Assembly (NCBI GenBank): GCA_029891345.1
Contig: CM056995.1
Span: 82,957,895-83,021,894 of the forward strand
Origin: Dryococelus australis
Lineage: Eukaryota; Arthropoda; Insecta; Phasmatodea; Phasmatidae
DNA length: 64,000 nt
Direction: 5' to 3'
A program made the position numbers and the translations under genes. The stretch's first letter is position 1. Each line of letters opens with the position of its first letter. Under the pieces are notes generated by a model. That model saw only the letters and a program-made list of their open reading frames with translations. It ran no database searches and had not been told where the DNA came from. Shown here piece after piece: positions 45,473 through 56,448 of the stretch.

Positions 45473-45828
45473 CATTGTTCGCGGTTTCTTCACACTTTTT
45501 GAATCAAAACTTTGAAAATTCATTCCATGCATGACTTTTTTTTTGTAATTTTCTAAATATGCTGTGTATTACAAGCGTTTTATACCTATTTTAACTTACG
45601 TATCTTATTTTCCATTAAATTGAAGTTTTGCCAATATTACATTTATAAATCATAATATTTCATTTATAACAAATATGGATAAAAACATTTATAAAACGCG
45701 TGTGTTGGTAGCGCTTAGTAAGGAATAGTTCTCACGCGAAATATTATTACAACTGAGTGCGCACGAATTCGGTGCGCTGTGTTAGCAGGGATTCAGAAAA
45801 GTATGAAGTAACCGTGAATGAATGATGT
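45473..45828 (+). mobile_element. TA-3 MITE leading into a minisatellite
   Basis: CATTGTTCGCGGTTTCTTC, TTACAAGCGTTTTATACC, TTATTTTCCATTAAATTGAAG, GTGTGTTGGTAGCGCTTAG. A segment before the right end is deleted (GTGCGCTGTGTTAGCAGGG). The right terminus GAAGTAACCGTGAATGAA becomes the first minisatellite unit. Confidence 0.9.
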
Positions 45829-46484
45829 ACCTGGATGGGCGGGCGCACTGTACACAGCATGAAAACAAGAGTGAAGTAACCGTGAATGAATTATGCACCT
45901 GGAAGGGCGGGCGCACTGTACACAGCATGAAAACAAGAGTGAAGTAACCGTGAATGAATTATGTACCTGGAAGGGCGGGCGCACTGTACACAGCATGAAA
46001 ACAAGAGTGAAGTAACCGTGAATGAATTATGCACCTGGAAGGGCGGGCGCACTGTACACAGCATGAAAACAAGAGTGAAGTAACCGTGAATGAATTATGC
46101 ACCTGGAAGGGCGGGCGCACCGTACACAGCATGAAAACAAGAGTGAAGTAACCGTGAATGAATTATGTACCTGGAAGGGCGGGCGCACTGTACACAGCAT
46201 GAAAACAAGAGTGAAGTAACCGTGAATGAATTATGCACCTGGAAGGGCGGGCGCACTGTACACAGCATGAAAACAAGAGTGAAGTAACCGTGAATGAATT
46301 ATGCACCTGGAAGGGCGGGCGCACTGTACACAGCATGAAAACAAGAGTGAAGTAACCGTGAATGAATTATGTACCTGGAAGGGCGGGCGCACTGTACACA
46401 GCATGAAAACAAGAGTGAAGTAACCGTGAATGAATTATGCACCTGGAAGGGCGGGCGCACTGTACACAGCATGAAAACAAGAGT
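45805..46484. repeat. Minisatellite, 10 units of 68 bp
   Basis: Exactly ten 68-bp units with no length change. Each begins GAAGTAACCGTGAATGAATT, which is the TA-3 right terminal repeat, and continues with ACCTGG, AAGGGCGGGCGCACTG and CATGAAAACAAGAGT. The first unit has three differences (GATGTACC, GGATGGGC). A C/T position in GCACC/GTACC follows the order T,C,T,C,C,T,C,C,T,C. The two ORFs here are chance products of the repeat. Confidence 0.98.
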
Positions 46485-46619
46485 CCTAGTGAGCGAACTG
46501 TCTCACTTGTGGGCGACATCATTTGCTCATCAGACTCTATTCCGTACTCTCATCAAAATTTGCTATAAGCTGTTGACGGTTATTTGCGTACTTTCGAGCT
46601 CAGCCTTTCGATAATGTAA
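46485..46619. other. Short unassigned spacer
   Basis: Nothing recognised. Confidence 0.4.
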
Positions 46620-46973
46620 CTGCCCCTACTCGCATACATATTAACGGGCACACCAATTTGCGTCCGCCCAGTAAAGTTGGTAACGACGCGACTAAGGTAA
46701 CGTAGTCCCGTGACTTAAAGCTCAATTAAAAGTGTCAAGTAAACATTTGTAAATAACGAAATGACTTATTTTTCTTTAATTTTATTAATGCGTGCAGGGA
46801 TGTTAACTTCTTACATTTTTAATAACTACATAGTTTCACTTTACCGACGCTTGAGTAACGTGATCAGGCCCATGACAATGTTTAGTTTACATATGGTGGA
46901 AGAATACACTATGTGCATACAAATAGATATGAGCAGGGCTTTCCAAAGTGCTCAGTTTACCGTGAACAGCCTG
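46620..46973 (-). mobile_element. TA-1 MITE, truncated
   Basis: CATATTAACGGGCACACC, CCCAGTAAAGTTGGTAACGA, CTTTACCGACGCTTGAGTAA, GGTGGAAGAATACACTATG, and the terminus AGTTTACCGTGAACAGCCTG. The other terminal repeat is missing. The 183-codon frame 46761-47312 crosses it and is not a gene. Confidence 0.85.
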
Positions 46974-47605
46974 TACCAGTTAACACGAAGCACAAACAGA
47001 TTGTTATTGTTCCCAGTATTTAACAGAACAGTAGTAGTACAGTATAGTATACAGAATAGTAGTACAGTAAAGAACAAAATTTTGTATGTTGCGACACCTA
47101 AAACAATATATTTATTTGTGGCTGAAGGGCTAAGAGACATCCGTATTCATTCCAAAAAAGGTCACGCACAATTATTTTTACCTCCGTCATTCGACGAAAT
47201 ACAAACGAATAGAGCAGTACTGCGTGGAGGTATGTCAATTTCAAGGAACTTTCAAATTCCTGGTATTTTCGAGGTTTATCAATTATTTTATTATTTCCGA
47301 GCTAATACTTAAATTACCACAGGATACCACTCGTGGAAAAATATCACTGCATAACAGCAACGGTTAATGCAAAATTTTCAGTATTAAAATTGCAGATGTT
47401 TTCATAATTTTCACAGCCAAGCCCATGAAAATAATCAATAACTCAGAGAAGCAAGAACATAATCTTCCAACGTACTCCATATGGAGCTTTGGTCGGTCTT
47501 TAGACTCTCGGTCATAGTATGCTGTACACCATGAATTCCGAGTTGAGTATTTATTCAGTTTTCAAATATAACTACACGCACTGAAGATAGCGTTGTACAG
47601 AAACA
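46974..47605. other. Unassigned AT-rich sequence
   Basis: Contains an imperfect ACAGTA/AGTATAGT repeat at 47027-47068. Nothing else supported. Confidence 0.4.
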
Positions 47606-47672
47606 CAATGCAGAGGCAGTGACTTTTTCTAAGGTTCTTTTCTAAACTGCTAACTTTATCGTGAATAGCCTA
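47606..47672 (+). mobile_element. TA-1 MITE right end fragment
   Basis: TTTTTCTAAGGTTCTTTTC and TTTATCGTGAATAGCCTA, about 67 bp. Confidence 0.75.
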
Positions 47673-49098
47673 TAACACAATTAAACCTATATCTTCTGTA
47701 CTTTTACAAAAGCTTCTTTCTTGGTGAAATGGTAAAATATGCTGCTCTAATAGAAAGGTTAGTTTGAGCAGACAATAGATTTGTTTGTATGTAGCAAAAA
47801 AAAAAAAATGTATATAGTTGAGCCAACTAAATATTTTGCTGATATTGAAATCATGTAGGACAAACACAAGTGGTTTGGTCAGCTCGAGTGTTCGAAGAAT
47901 AAAATAATTTCTGATGCTTTTCAAGTGTCCACGGAACCAAATATTCTGTTTGAGCAACTGCGTATTTGTTTGGCCATAGCAAGTCAGTACTTTGTAGGTA
48001 GGAACAAATCTGTTTCTCAATGAAACCTGGAGGTTTTTGTGAAGAAAAACTGACACTCATGTCGACTTGTGGCAAAAATAATAATAATAAGTACAGCCTC
48101 TTCAAAAATAAAGATACGTCAAATGACTTTTCAAATATGTATTATAATGAGATAATGGCTTGGTGATCAGTAGACGAGTGTGTCGGTTGGAGAGTAATCG
48201 CAATCACGACACAGCAAGACACGCGCAGAGTGGGAGTTTCAAGGCTGTAAACCATGTGCCATCTAGTGGAGAAGGGGAATATATAAAGGTTAACATGTCT
48301 AACTGCCACACCCGGGCAGCTGGTTCGTCGTGCCCAACCTTAGGCAAGTTACATTTCAGTTTGTCGGTTGGTAGCAATTTGAAGCCCTGTGTGGGGAGAT
48401 GCCATTACAAAATAATAGTTAACTTCCGGATTCATGTGTTTCCAGGCATTTGCGTTTATATGTATGTGTGTATTGGAACTTAACTCTACCGACAAACTTC
48501 GGCAGGTGATTCCTCATCAAAAAAATGGTAGAAAATGAATATAATATCTGCGGCCTATAGGTCTATCCTGGAACTCTGTAACCGCCCCCTGAAAATGTAG
48601 CTAAGGCAAACGTTTATTTATTGATAGTAACACAAACACAATTAAAGATAGCCAAAGTCTCTGAGTATTTGGTTAATGAGTTATTGAGCAAATAAAAGTG
48701 CAAACCATTAAAAATTGTGCGCCAGGATCAACTTTGTCCCATCAAGGAGGAGTTGGATCTCACTTTGTACAATGAAGAATTTAACTCTTCAGTATTGTTT
48801 CGTTGTTCATTGTTGAATAGTGACACTGCGAAAAGTAAACAAAAAGGTCGCATTGTGTTTTCTTCCTACATGCCACTGTTTTCGAGGAAGTAATTCATAA
48901 TGTTCAAAGACTGCAAATGCATATATATATATAAACACACACACACACACAAAGTGTTCTTGAGTTTTTGAATAACATACCGAAATTCAAATCGTAGAAT
49001 CTACAGACTAATATAAACAACTAATCCTAGTAACAACATTTTTGGAAACACCATGTAGTGTTATTAAATTTTAATTGGAGTTATCGAAACAGAGGCCG
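47673..49098. other. Unassigned sequence with a short microsatellite
   Basis: The minus-strand frame 47670-48056 (128 codons) has a protein-like middle (SLRNRFVPTYKVLTCYGQTN) but a low-complexity Phe-rich end and no family I know. A TA/CA microsatellite lies at 48919-48951. Confidence 0.35.
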
Positions 49099-49459
49099 GG
49101 AATCCGCAACTTCACTTACCTGCCTGTATAACAAGTTGCATATAACGAAGGCGAACGGAACAGGCGCATATTGCGGTAACCGCCTGTACATATGCCACCA
49201 TGATTTTACGTGAAGACCCTACGTCGTTTTGTGTATTGTTGGAAATAAAATGCAATCACTTCTGGCAGCCTTTACTACTCAACTGCTAATCCCTCATTGT
49301 TCAAGTAGTGTACTATCAAGCAAACCTCTAGCAGCGCCCACGTACCTCGAGTTTATGTTGTCCTAGGTGCATACGCTCTCAACATGGTGCGCCAGTTACG
49401 GTCGCCTTCGTGTTATGCAACTTGTTGTGCACGCAGGTATGTAAAGCTACGGACTTCCT
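49099..49459. mobile_element. MITE with about 78-bp terminal inverted repeats
   Basis: The left arm has TTACCTGCCTGTATAACAAG and TTGCATATAACGAAGGCGAA; the right arm read inward has TACCTGCGTGCACAACAAG and TTGCATAACACGAAGGCGAC. Ends GGAATCCG and GGAAGTCCG. No target duplication was established. Confidence 0.75.
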
Positions 49460-49528
49460 ACATTGTTTTGCCTAACTTCAAATTAAATTTTAAAATAGTA
49501 GATGATTTTTTCCAAAACTTTGTTATTA

Positions 49529-50285
49529 CAGTCTATTCGTGGTTTCTTCGCACTTTTTGCATCAAACCTTTTAAAAATAACCCTATGTATAACATGTTTA
49601 AACTTTTTTTTTTAAATTACGTAATGTATGACAAGCGTTTTATACTTGTATCTATACAACTAAATAAAATAGAAGTGTATGTCTGTGATTTACGGATTTT
49701 GCACTTTAATTATTTTTTCATATAGTATAATTGATTATTAAGCCATATTTAATGTGTATTTTTTCATGTCTGTCTGCCTGTCTGTCCGAACGGATTCAAC
49801 TAAAAAAAACCACTGAATGTATTGACATCAAATTTACACAGTCTATAGCCCAGGACCAACTTAGCCTTTGTTTCATCGAGATATCTCAAACAGTTACGAA
49901 AATATGTTGATCAGGGATGTACATAGGTAATTGATTAAGCTTTTCTTAGGACTACTGCAAAAAATAAATGTCATGCGAACGAAGTAGCACAGGAAAGTTA
50001 GTATTAACATAAAGGAACACAAAAGTACCTTATTCTCGGTTAAATTGAGATTGCAGTTGTAATTTATAAATAAACTGCAATTGTTCATTTGGTGTTGGTA
50101 ATGCACAGTGAAAAATAGTTCTCATGCAAAATAGTATAACGCAGAGTGCGCAAGAGTACGCTGCGTTTAACCTTTGGTGTAATTTTCAAGACTCAGTTTA
50201 GCATAGTTTGCATGAGGCGGGGGAGTATCCTGGAAGTAGAACTTTAGCAGGGCTTCAGAATAGTTGGAAGAAACCGTGCGTGGAC
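49529..50285 (+). mobile_element. TA-3 MITE interrupted by a Helitron
   Basis: Left CAGTCTATTCGTGGTTTC after TA (49527-49528), ATGACAAGCGTTTTATAC; after the insert TTAACATAAAGGAACAC, GGTTAAATTGAGATTG, GCATGAGGCGGGGGAGTATC; right AGAAACCGTGCGTGGAC before TA (50286-50287). Confidence 0.85.
49651..50001 (+). mobile_element. Non-autonomous Helitron
   Basis: 351 bp. Starts TCTATACAACTAAATAAAAT with the required 5' TC after a host A, has GAAGTGTATGTCTGT and CTGTCCGAACGGATTCAAC, and ends GCGAACGAAGTAGC ... GTTAG before a host T. The 3' CTRR has decayed to TTAG and the 3' hairpin is imperfect. No inverted repeats or target duplication, as expected. Confidence 0.85.
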
Positions 50286-51485
50286 TAAGGATTTATTGTT
50301 TCTATTCGCCCATAGATGGCGTGTTTTTCATTTAGACCTGTTATTGAAATATATAGCCACACGCGCACACGCATACACATGTCCTGATTCAGTGCTGCAG
50401 TGTGTGCGCAAGTGGTAGTTTGTCGAGAAGGGGGGGGGGGGGTAAGGGATATGCATGGAACACTCAGGAAATGTACACTTCCAGTCGGCGACGCTATTGG
50501 CTGGTCCGGAGGCGGAAGTGGAGGGTGCGCCGAGAGCAGCAGGCAGGATGGAGGTCACGACACAAGAAGCAGGACCGAGGGGTAGCTGGCCGAGAGCAAC
50601 GGAGGAAAGCCCAAGTCCTGCAGGATCTCATCACCCGCCTATACAAAGCGCCCACCCATACGACCTTCCCCCCCCCGGTCTGGTTCAATGGTCAGCACAA
50701 TCCCGAAAAACGAGCCCGAGAAAGGACCGCTAATACAGCTAATGGTGCATTTCTAAACGCGCACTGGAAAAAAAAAAAAAAAAAAGAGCTACTAAACGAC
50801 CGGGTGGGGTGGGTGTGGTTGGGGTGGCTGGAGAGCTTAGGATGGTATTTACAAACCCTGAATTACGCGGTAGTAAGAGGGGGGCACTCCCTCCCATTCC
50901 TGTGTTGGAGAGAGAGGGGATTCCGGAGGGGGTCTCCTCACGACAATACCAGACAAATGACAAATGAAATACGCAAATGAAGAATTGTCGGAGTTGTGAA
51001 TGGCGAGGAGGGGAAAACTCGAGCAGTTCGTCGAAGAGAGGGTGTGGAAGGGTGGAAGGAGGGGAGAGCCTCGTGATTGTGCAGGGAATTTCGGGGCCGC
51101 TGCTGCGTCGCGTCGCTGCCACTCGCTGGCGCTGGGCCGCTGGTAATGAGATATTGTTCAGTGGCCGACGCGTGGGAAAACGTCACTGCTCACTGTATCC
51201 GCCTGTCTCTCTATCTCTTTCTCTCTCGCTCTCTCTGCCCCCTCCCCTGCGCGCGCTTCGCGACTCTCTTGATCCATCGACTTGGAGCGTACTTGCACCC
51301 GCTGCCTCAAGGACGCGGCCGTTAACACCATGCGGCCTGCGCAAGCCGTTGCACAACTATTGTCTTCGCCATCCAACGCCTCTGTTGAGCATACGGGTTT
51401 CATCTATGCGATTAGCGGCGTGTCAGTTCAGACTCGTCAGATTGGCCTGCGGACAAAATATTATTTCAGACATTTAAAAAATATT
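50286..51485. other. GC-rich island, candidate promoter or untranslated region
   Basis: High G+C from about 50395, with a G run at 50430-50442, a C run at 50669-50676, an A run at 50769-50784 and a CT-rich tract at 51207-51245. Long frames overlap on both strands (192 and 166 codons plus, 127 codons minus) without any domain. No repeat family matched. Confidence 0.3.
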
Positions 51486-51995
51486 TGCACGTAATTGCGC
51501 GTCAGCTGTAACTATCACTAGATCAAAACTTATATATATATGCCTATACGCACACATCTTCACGTACTTGGCTTTGTACCGCTTCACAACAGTAGTTTGT
51601 GGGCGATTTTAACGAACACTGTGGGTCCTAGGCAGTTGTAGCAAGCAAACCATTTTTTTCTCATATTTAGGTAGTATTTCTCAATAAAGAAAAGCATCAA
51701 ATGTTCGTAATTCCTGAAGGTAAGAACGTTGTATGCAATACGAGGGCGGTTACCCCTTGTTATGATCATTACGAAGGGGGATATTAACGTGGATTAGCTC
51801 TTACGTTGACGATCCGAACAACATAAAATAATGTTCGGAGAGTTGTTATTCCAGTTTACTTCGTTACAGATATTTTGCAAAAATACGGTTTACATTCTCG
51901 TTTTTTAAGGGTTCATAACTCCATTAAAATATTCGGTATAGATATATAGTGTCCGTAATGTTTTCCTATTACTTTTTCGTAAAGAATCACCTTCC
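51486..51995. other. Unassigned AT-rich sequence
   Basis: Nothing recognised. Confidence 0.4.
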
Positions 51996-52195
<200 letters not shown>

Positions 52196-52226
52196 TCATT
52201 AGATCTTTGCATGAATAAAATGACCA

Positions 52227-52471
52227 TAGGTTGTTCACGGTAAAGTGAGCACTTTTAGGGCCCTATTTGTTTTATTTCAGTCATTTTTACCCTTTAACCA
52301 ACTTTTTAAAAAAATATTGTCGTGTAAGTAATAAACACAGCGTGTATATTCCACCGCTCTCGGAAGTTAACATCTAAGGCTACAATAAAATATATTTATT
52401 GAATATTACTCCAAATGAGAGCGCTTTCGGAGCGCTTTTAAAAGTGCTCACTTTACCGTGAATAACCTATA
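52227..52471 (+). mobile_element. TA-2 MITE, complete
   Basis: TAGGTTGTTCACGGTAAAG to CTTTACCGTGAATAACCTA, with CTAAGGCTACAATAAAATAT inside. A tandem GAGCGCTTTCGGAGCGCTTT near the right end is specific to this copy. Confidence 0.95.
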
Positions 52472-53410
52472 TGCATAAGTGACTGCGTAATAATAAGCGA
52501 GCGTGGCTCGTCAAGCGTTGTATAAAAATTATTTGTAAACTGCCGTATCGGAAAACTAATTGAATAGCTCTGATTTACAGTGTTACGAGCATCGGTTTCT
52601 ACAACGCCTCCGCAAGTTGCCTAGACATCACCTAAATATTATACAATGCGTTTTAAAGCGTCGACTATTGGTATTATTCACAGCAGGCCCGCCCAGAGAT
52701 ATTTGGAAGCCTGGTGCGAACAAATATTTTTGGGTGTCGCTGCCTCCTTCCCAGGAATTTAACAATTATTCATAGATTTTGTAATAGAAATTTATAAACC
52801 ACTGCCATTTATTAAAATGCGATACAGAACAGCTACACGTGTCTTGATACATAAGCATTATTTTTTACTAACGCCCACCTCGCTTTGGGCCTCCCGATAA
52901 AATGAGCTCAGGGGAAATACCATTCCCCCCCTTTTTTTTTCCAAAACGCAATTATGTGACCACGCCCAAAATATTGTAAATTGTATTTTGATAAATGAAA
53001 GGCATATGATTTAAAATTGAAGAATCCAGCAAGTATGTAAAACACGTATTAACATTGTGGCGACATACCCGGAGACTTCGCGAATTAACTTGAAGATAAG
53101 TGAAATGTCAAAAACTTGCGCGACTGAGTTTGTTTCCCAGTTGTATCACAGGTTATCAGATACAGAAAACCATCAAGCTAATAAGGCCCGAACACCTGGT
53201 ATGGGCGAATCTGACTACTCACTGAGGCAATATTCAGGGAAGAACTAGCTTTGGTAGGGGGGCTCAAGTATAGCCCGTCTCACGAACGAATACACTTTTT
53301 TCTACAGTTTCATGGATACAGCAGTTTCACCACCCCATCCCCCTTCCATAGGTGGTGTTTACATAAACACACTCAGCTGACTGTCAACCTGCCCAGTGGA
53401 GTGTAGAGGG
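52472..53410. other. Unassigned sequence
   Basis: A C/T homopolymer stretch at 52925-52940. Nothing recognised. Confidence 0.35.
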
Positions 53411-53635
53411 CCGGACGGCTCAAAAGATCGAGGTTTTGAGAGCCGACGAGGATGCAACGAAGTATGGAGCAGCGTCGGAATGCAAGGGCGGGGGAAACGG
53501 GAGTTCCCTGAGGAAACCCGCTAACTAGCGGCACGATTCCCACATGCGAAAACCCGGGAATGATCTCGCCTGGAACTGAACCCGGTTCGCCTTAGTGGGA
53601 GGCTAGTTTTCTAACCGCTACAACACCGCGGCCCC
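53411..53635 (-). repeat. tRNA-derived SINE (family S1)
   Basis: Minus strand from 53635: GGGGCCGCGGTGTTGTAG, box A GGTGTTGTAGCGGTTAGA, B box GGTTCAGTTCC, CGCATGTGGGAATCGTGCCG, GGGAACTCCCGTTTCCCCCG, GAGCCG at the end. Confidence 0.9.
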
Positions 53636-53997
53636 TACATCGTGCCCAGTCTGCCAATCGAAAATACTACTGTCATGAAAATAACTGCACACAAGACTAC
53701 TTTCAGAAATACAAAAAAAAAGTGCACTCACTTACTAGTAACAAAAAAAAAAAATGCTATCAGTTCTGTCTGATAATTGTACTTGTCGGCAATCCAAAGG
53801 AAAATTGTTTTGGGAGGAGTTGGAGGGTAAGGGCAAGTGTTTACTTACTGCAAAATGTTATCTACGAACATCTGATCTACTTTATGAGCTTCTTATAGTT
53901 AAACATCACGTCATCAGCGTGGTAATTAAAGACGGAACAAGCTGCCTAGACAAAATGTCTGACCGGAGTCGCCCATGGCCTGTATTAATGTCAGTCT
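53636..53997. other. Unassigned sequence
   Basis: The 81-codon plus frame at 53754 shows no domain. Confidence 0.35.
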
Positions 53998-54120
53998 GAC
54001 GTTCACTCGGAGTGATTTTGTAGATACATGAAACTCGAAATAAATGTGGCTACATCGGGAATCGAACCTAAGTCCTCCCGAAACCAAATTCAGAATTTTA
54101 CCACCGCGCCACTATTCCAT
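53998..54120 (-). repeat. tRNA-derived SINE (family S2), head
   Basis: Minus strand: ATAGTGGCGCGGTGGTAA (box A), GGAGGACTTAGGTTCGATTC (B box), then GTATCTACAAAATCACTCCG corresponding to the S2 body at 16.3 kb. Truncated afterwards. Confidence 0.75.
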
Positions 54121-54478
54121 AAGAAAAATTTCAATGATAATTAAGTGGAAAATTCAAAATTGTGCAAATGTCAACAGAACAACACCGCACCCTACTGCGT
54201 GAGCCGAGCTCACGCTAGCCTACAATCATTATATGTGCAAATATTGATAGCATAGTTTTCGAACAGCAAGGAAGTTTATTTCACTAGAGTGCAATTAAAG
54301 GGCCAAACAATAAAACTAAATATACATAGAGTGCTCACTACGGAATTACTTCCGATACTAAATCGATGGGTCCAGTAATGCTTGTATCGTTGCCAACGTA
54401 ACGTTGTAATTGGAAACGTTCTGATGTGTACTTAATTCAGGGTGCCCCACTGATAGATTCTGTCCATATAGACTATTC
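54121..54478. other. Unassigned sequence
   Basis: Nothing recognised. Confidence 0.4.
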
Positions 54479-54889
54479 GCGGTTACTTTCTGAAACGAAC
54501 CTTTGGAAAAATAACCCCTTGTATGACGTTTTTATTTATTTCCTAAATATGCCATGTATCACAAGCATTTTATACCTCTGTTAACATAAAAGTATCTTAT
54601 TTTTCATTAAATTGAAGTTTTACAAATATTTTATTTATAAATTATATCTTATTTATAATATATACGAATAAAAGCAGTGAGAAAACATGTGTTTTGGTAG
54701 CGCCTAGTAAGAAATAGATCTCATGGAAAATATTATTACAACTGAGAACACGATTCCGGTGCGTTGTGCTTTGTTGTAATTTTCTACTCTTATTTAAGCT
54801 TAGTTTGCACGAGGCAGAGGAATATCCTGGCGGTATAACTTTAGTAGGGCTTCAGAAAAGTGTGAAGTAACCTAACCGTGAATGGATTG
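54479..54889 (+). mobile_element. TA-3 MITE, complete reference copy
   Basis: 411 bp between TA dinucleotides (54477-54478 and 54890-54891). TAGACTATTCGCGGTTACTT at the left; CAATCCATTCACGGTTAGG read inward from the right. Uninterrupted body with TTATTTTTCATTAAATTGAAG and GCACGAGGCAGAGGAATATC. Confidence 0.9.
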
Positions 54890-55445
54890 TAACTGCGCGA
54901 CGCATTAAAATTCCGACTTGTTAGTTTCCTGGACAAGGTACTGGGAGCACTATACCGTACTTCTGCTAGCGGGGTTTCGGAGCACACAAGCAGACATAGA
55001 GGGAGGGTGGGTGGCTCTTGACCCGGCCATGCCTCCAGCAGGGACAGGCCAGTCCATTGTGTGAAAGACTGGTAATTAGAACAGTAATAACACAGTGTCC
55101 CGGTGTGGCAGACAGATGGCTTCCTCGCTGATCAGGGGACACTGATCAAAGATATAACAGCTTCTCTCTAATTAAGACATATCTAACCCTCTCCCGAACC
55201 CCATTCCCGCCCCCCCCCCTTTTTTATCCTGGCTTCATCTTCCGTTTCATTTCCTCTTCGCTCTTGTAAATTAATAACGTTCCCTGTGAAGCCACACGCA
55301 CCACCAAAGAGAAAAGGAAAAAAATAGCGATTACACTTCATTAATCCACGATGAGTTGTAGCTGACGTCTTTAATTGGTTCGTAAGCAATTGCATCTGGC
55401 ATTAATATATAGGCGGCGTGGTCTGCAGCTGCCAGGATAAGCTAA
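54890..55445. other. Unique block, candidate regulatory DNA
   Basis: No repeat homology. 55040-55180 carries TAATTA twice (GGTAATTAGAAC, TCTAATTAAGAC), GATCAAAGATA (TCF-like core) and CACAGTGTCCCGGTGTGGC. A C run lies at 55210-55219. No coding. Confidence 0.3.
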
Positions 55446-55894
55446 TTAGGGGTTTCTAATTGTTGGAATCAGAATTTCTTTAATATTTAAGAAGCCTACC
55501 GAGACTGAAATCCCAGAAGAATAGGGAAATATGAACAAGTCCAAATACTGATTCTGCCATCTACTACGTTTCGTAAGCATGCATGAAACAGTGATAGAGC
55601 GTGATGGATACGAGATACACGAAAACAGTAACCAGACAGGGGGGAAAAGAAATTCATAGAAGTGAATCATTCACGATCACAATAAAACATAAACGCTTTC
55701 AACGTGACGCAACACAGTTAATTACTGGATTTTTCAGTAGTTGCACCGCATGCATCGTCAAATCATCTCAAGCACAAAACAAACCTTTGTCCATGCCGTT
55801 CAGATAAATGAAAGAGAGTTTACAGCCGCGAAGAAATGACCGGGGAAACAATAAGTAAAACACGTACATCTAAGATCCGTAAATACGTAATGAT
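55446..55894. other. Unassigned sequence
   Basis: Nothing recognised. Confidence 0.4.
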
Positions 55895-56103
55895 TCGAGA
55901 GATTTGGGCAGCTCCTAACAACGAAGACTTGAGAGCCGATGAGGATAAAATGAGGTGAGAAAGGAGAAGCACCGGAATTCAAGGGGGAGGGAAACGGGAG
56001 ATCCCCGAGAAAACCCGCCGACCAGCGGCATCGTCCGGCACGATTCCCATATGCGAAAATCCTGTAGTGAAGGTGCCGGGGATTGAACCCGGTTCACCTT
56101 GTT
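55895..56103 (-). repeat. tRNA-derived SINE (family S1), box A lost
   Basis: Minus strand: AAGGTGAACCGGGTTCAATC (B box), CGCATATGGGAATCGTGCCG, CGGCGGGTTTTCTCGGGGAT, GGCTCTCAAGTCTTCG. The sequence before the B box does not match S1, so box A is lost. Confidence 0.85.
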
Positions 56104-56178
56104 GGGGTAAAAGTTATGTTGAGGTGTAAGATTACGCCGAAAAGGAAAACGTTAGGTAGTTTACCGATCATTAACGCT

Positions 56179-56448
56179 TCAATTATAATAATCTCATGAA
56201 TGCGAAAGTGTGTATGTTTGTTTGTTACTCAATCACGGCCTAACGGCACGACAGATTTGGATGAAATTTGGTACAGGGTTAGGTTATATTCTGGATTAGC
56301 ACGTAGGATACATTCCATCCCGGAAAAACGAACAGTTTCTTAGGGAATATATAAAATATGCCACCAAACTTTAAGATAGAGCACTTGGTCATTATGCGTA
56401 ATTAAGGTTTGAATTTTGTACGCGGGTGAAGCCGCGAGTAACAGCTAG
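56179..56448 (+). mobile_element. Non-autonomous Helitron
   Basis: Internal GAATGCGAAAGTGTGTATG, TTTGTTACTCAATCACGGCC and GATTTGGATGAAATTTGGTA are typical of insect non-autonomous Helitrons. The 3' end has the hairpin CGCGGGTGAAGCCGCG followed by AGTAACAGCTAG, giving CTAG at 56445-56448. The next base is A rather than the usual T. The 5' TC at about 56179 is the least certain part. Confidence 0.85.

Noticed and set aside
45805..46484. CRISPR-like regular repeat array
   Set aside because: Units are 68 bp with no variable spacers, in eukaryotic DNA; it is a minisatellite.
46761..47312. 183-codon ORF
   Set aside because: Its first third is a TA-1 MITE read on one strand; the rest is AT-rich with no recognised motif.
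47670..48056. 128-codon minus-strand ORF with a partly protein-like middle
   Set aside because: No family recognised, Phe-rich low-complexity run, and a second frame overlaps it. Not enough to call a gene.
50402..51477. 192- and 166-codon ORFs
   Set aside because: They cross poly-A, poly-G, poly-C and CT tracts and overlap frames on the other strand; no protein-like domain.
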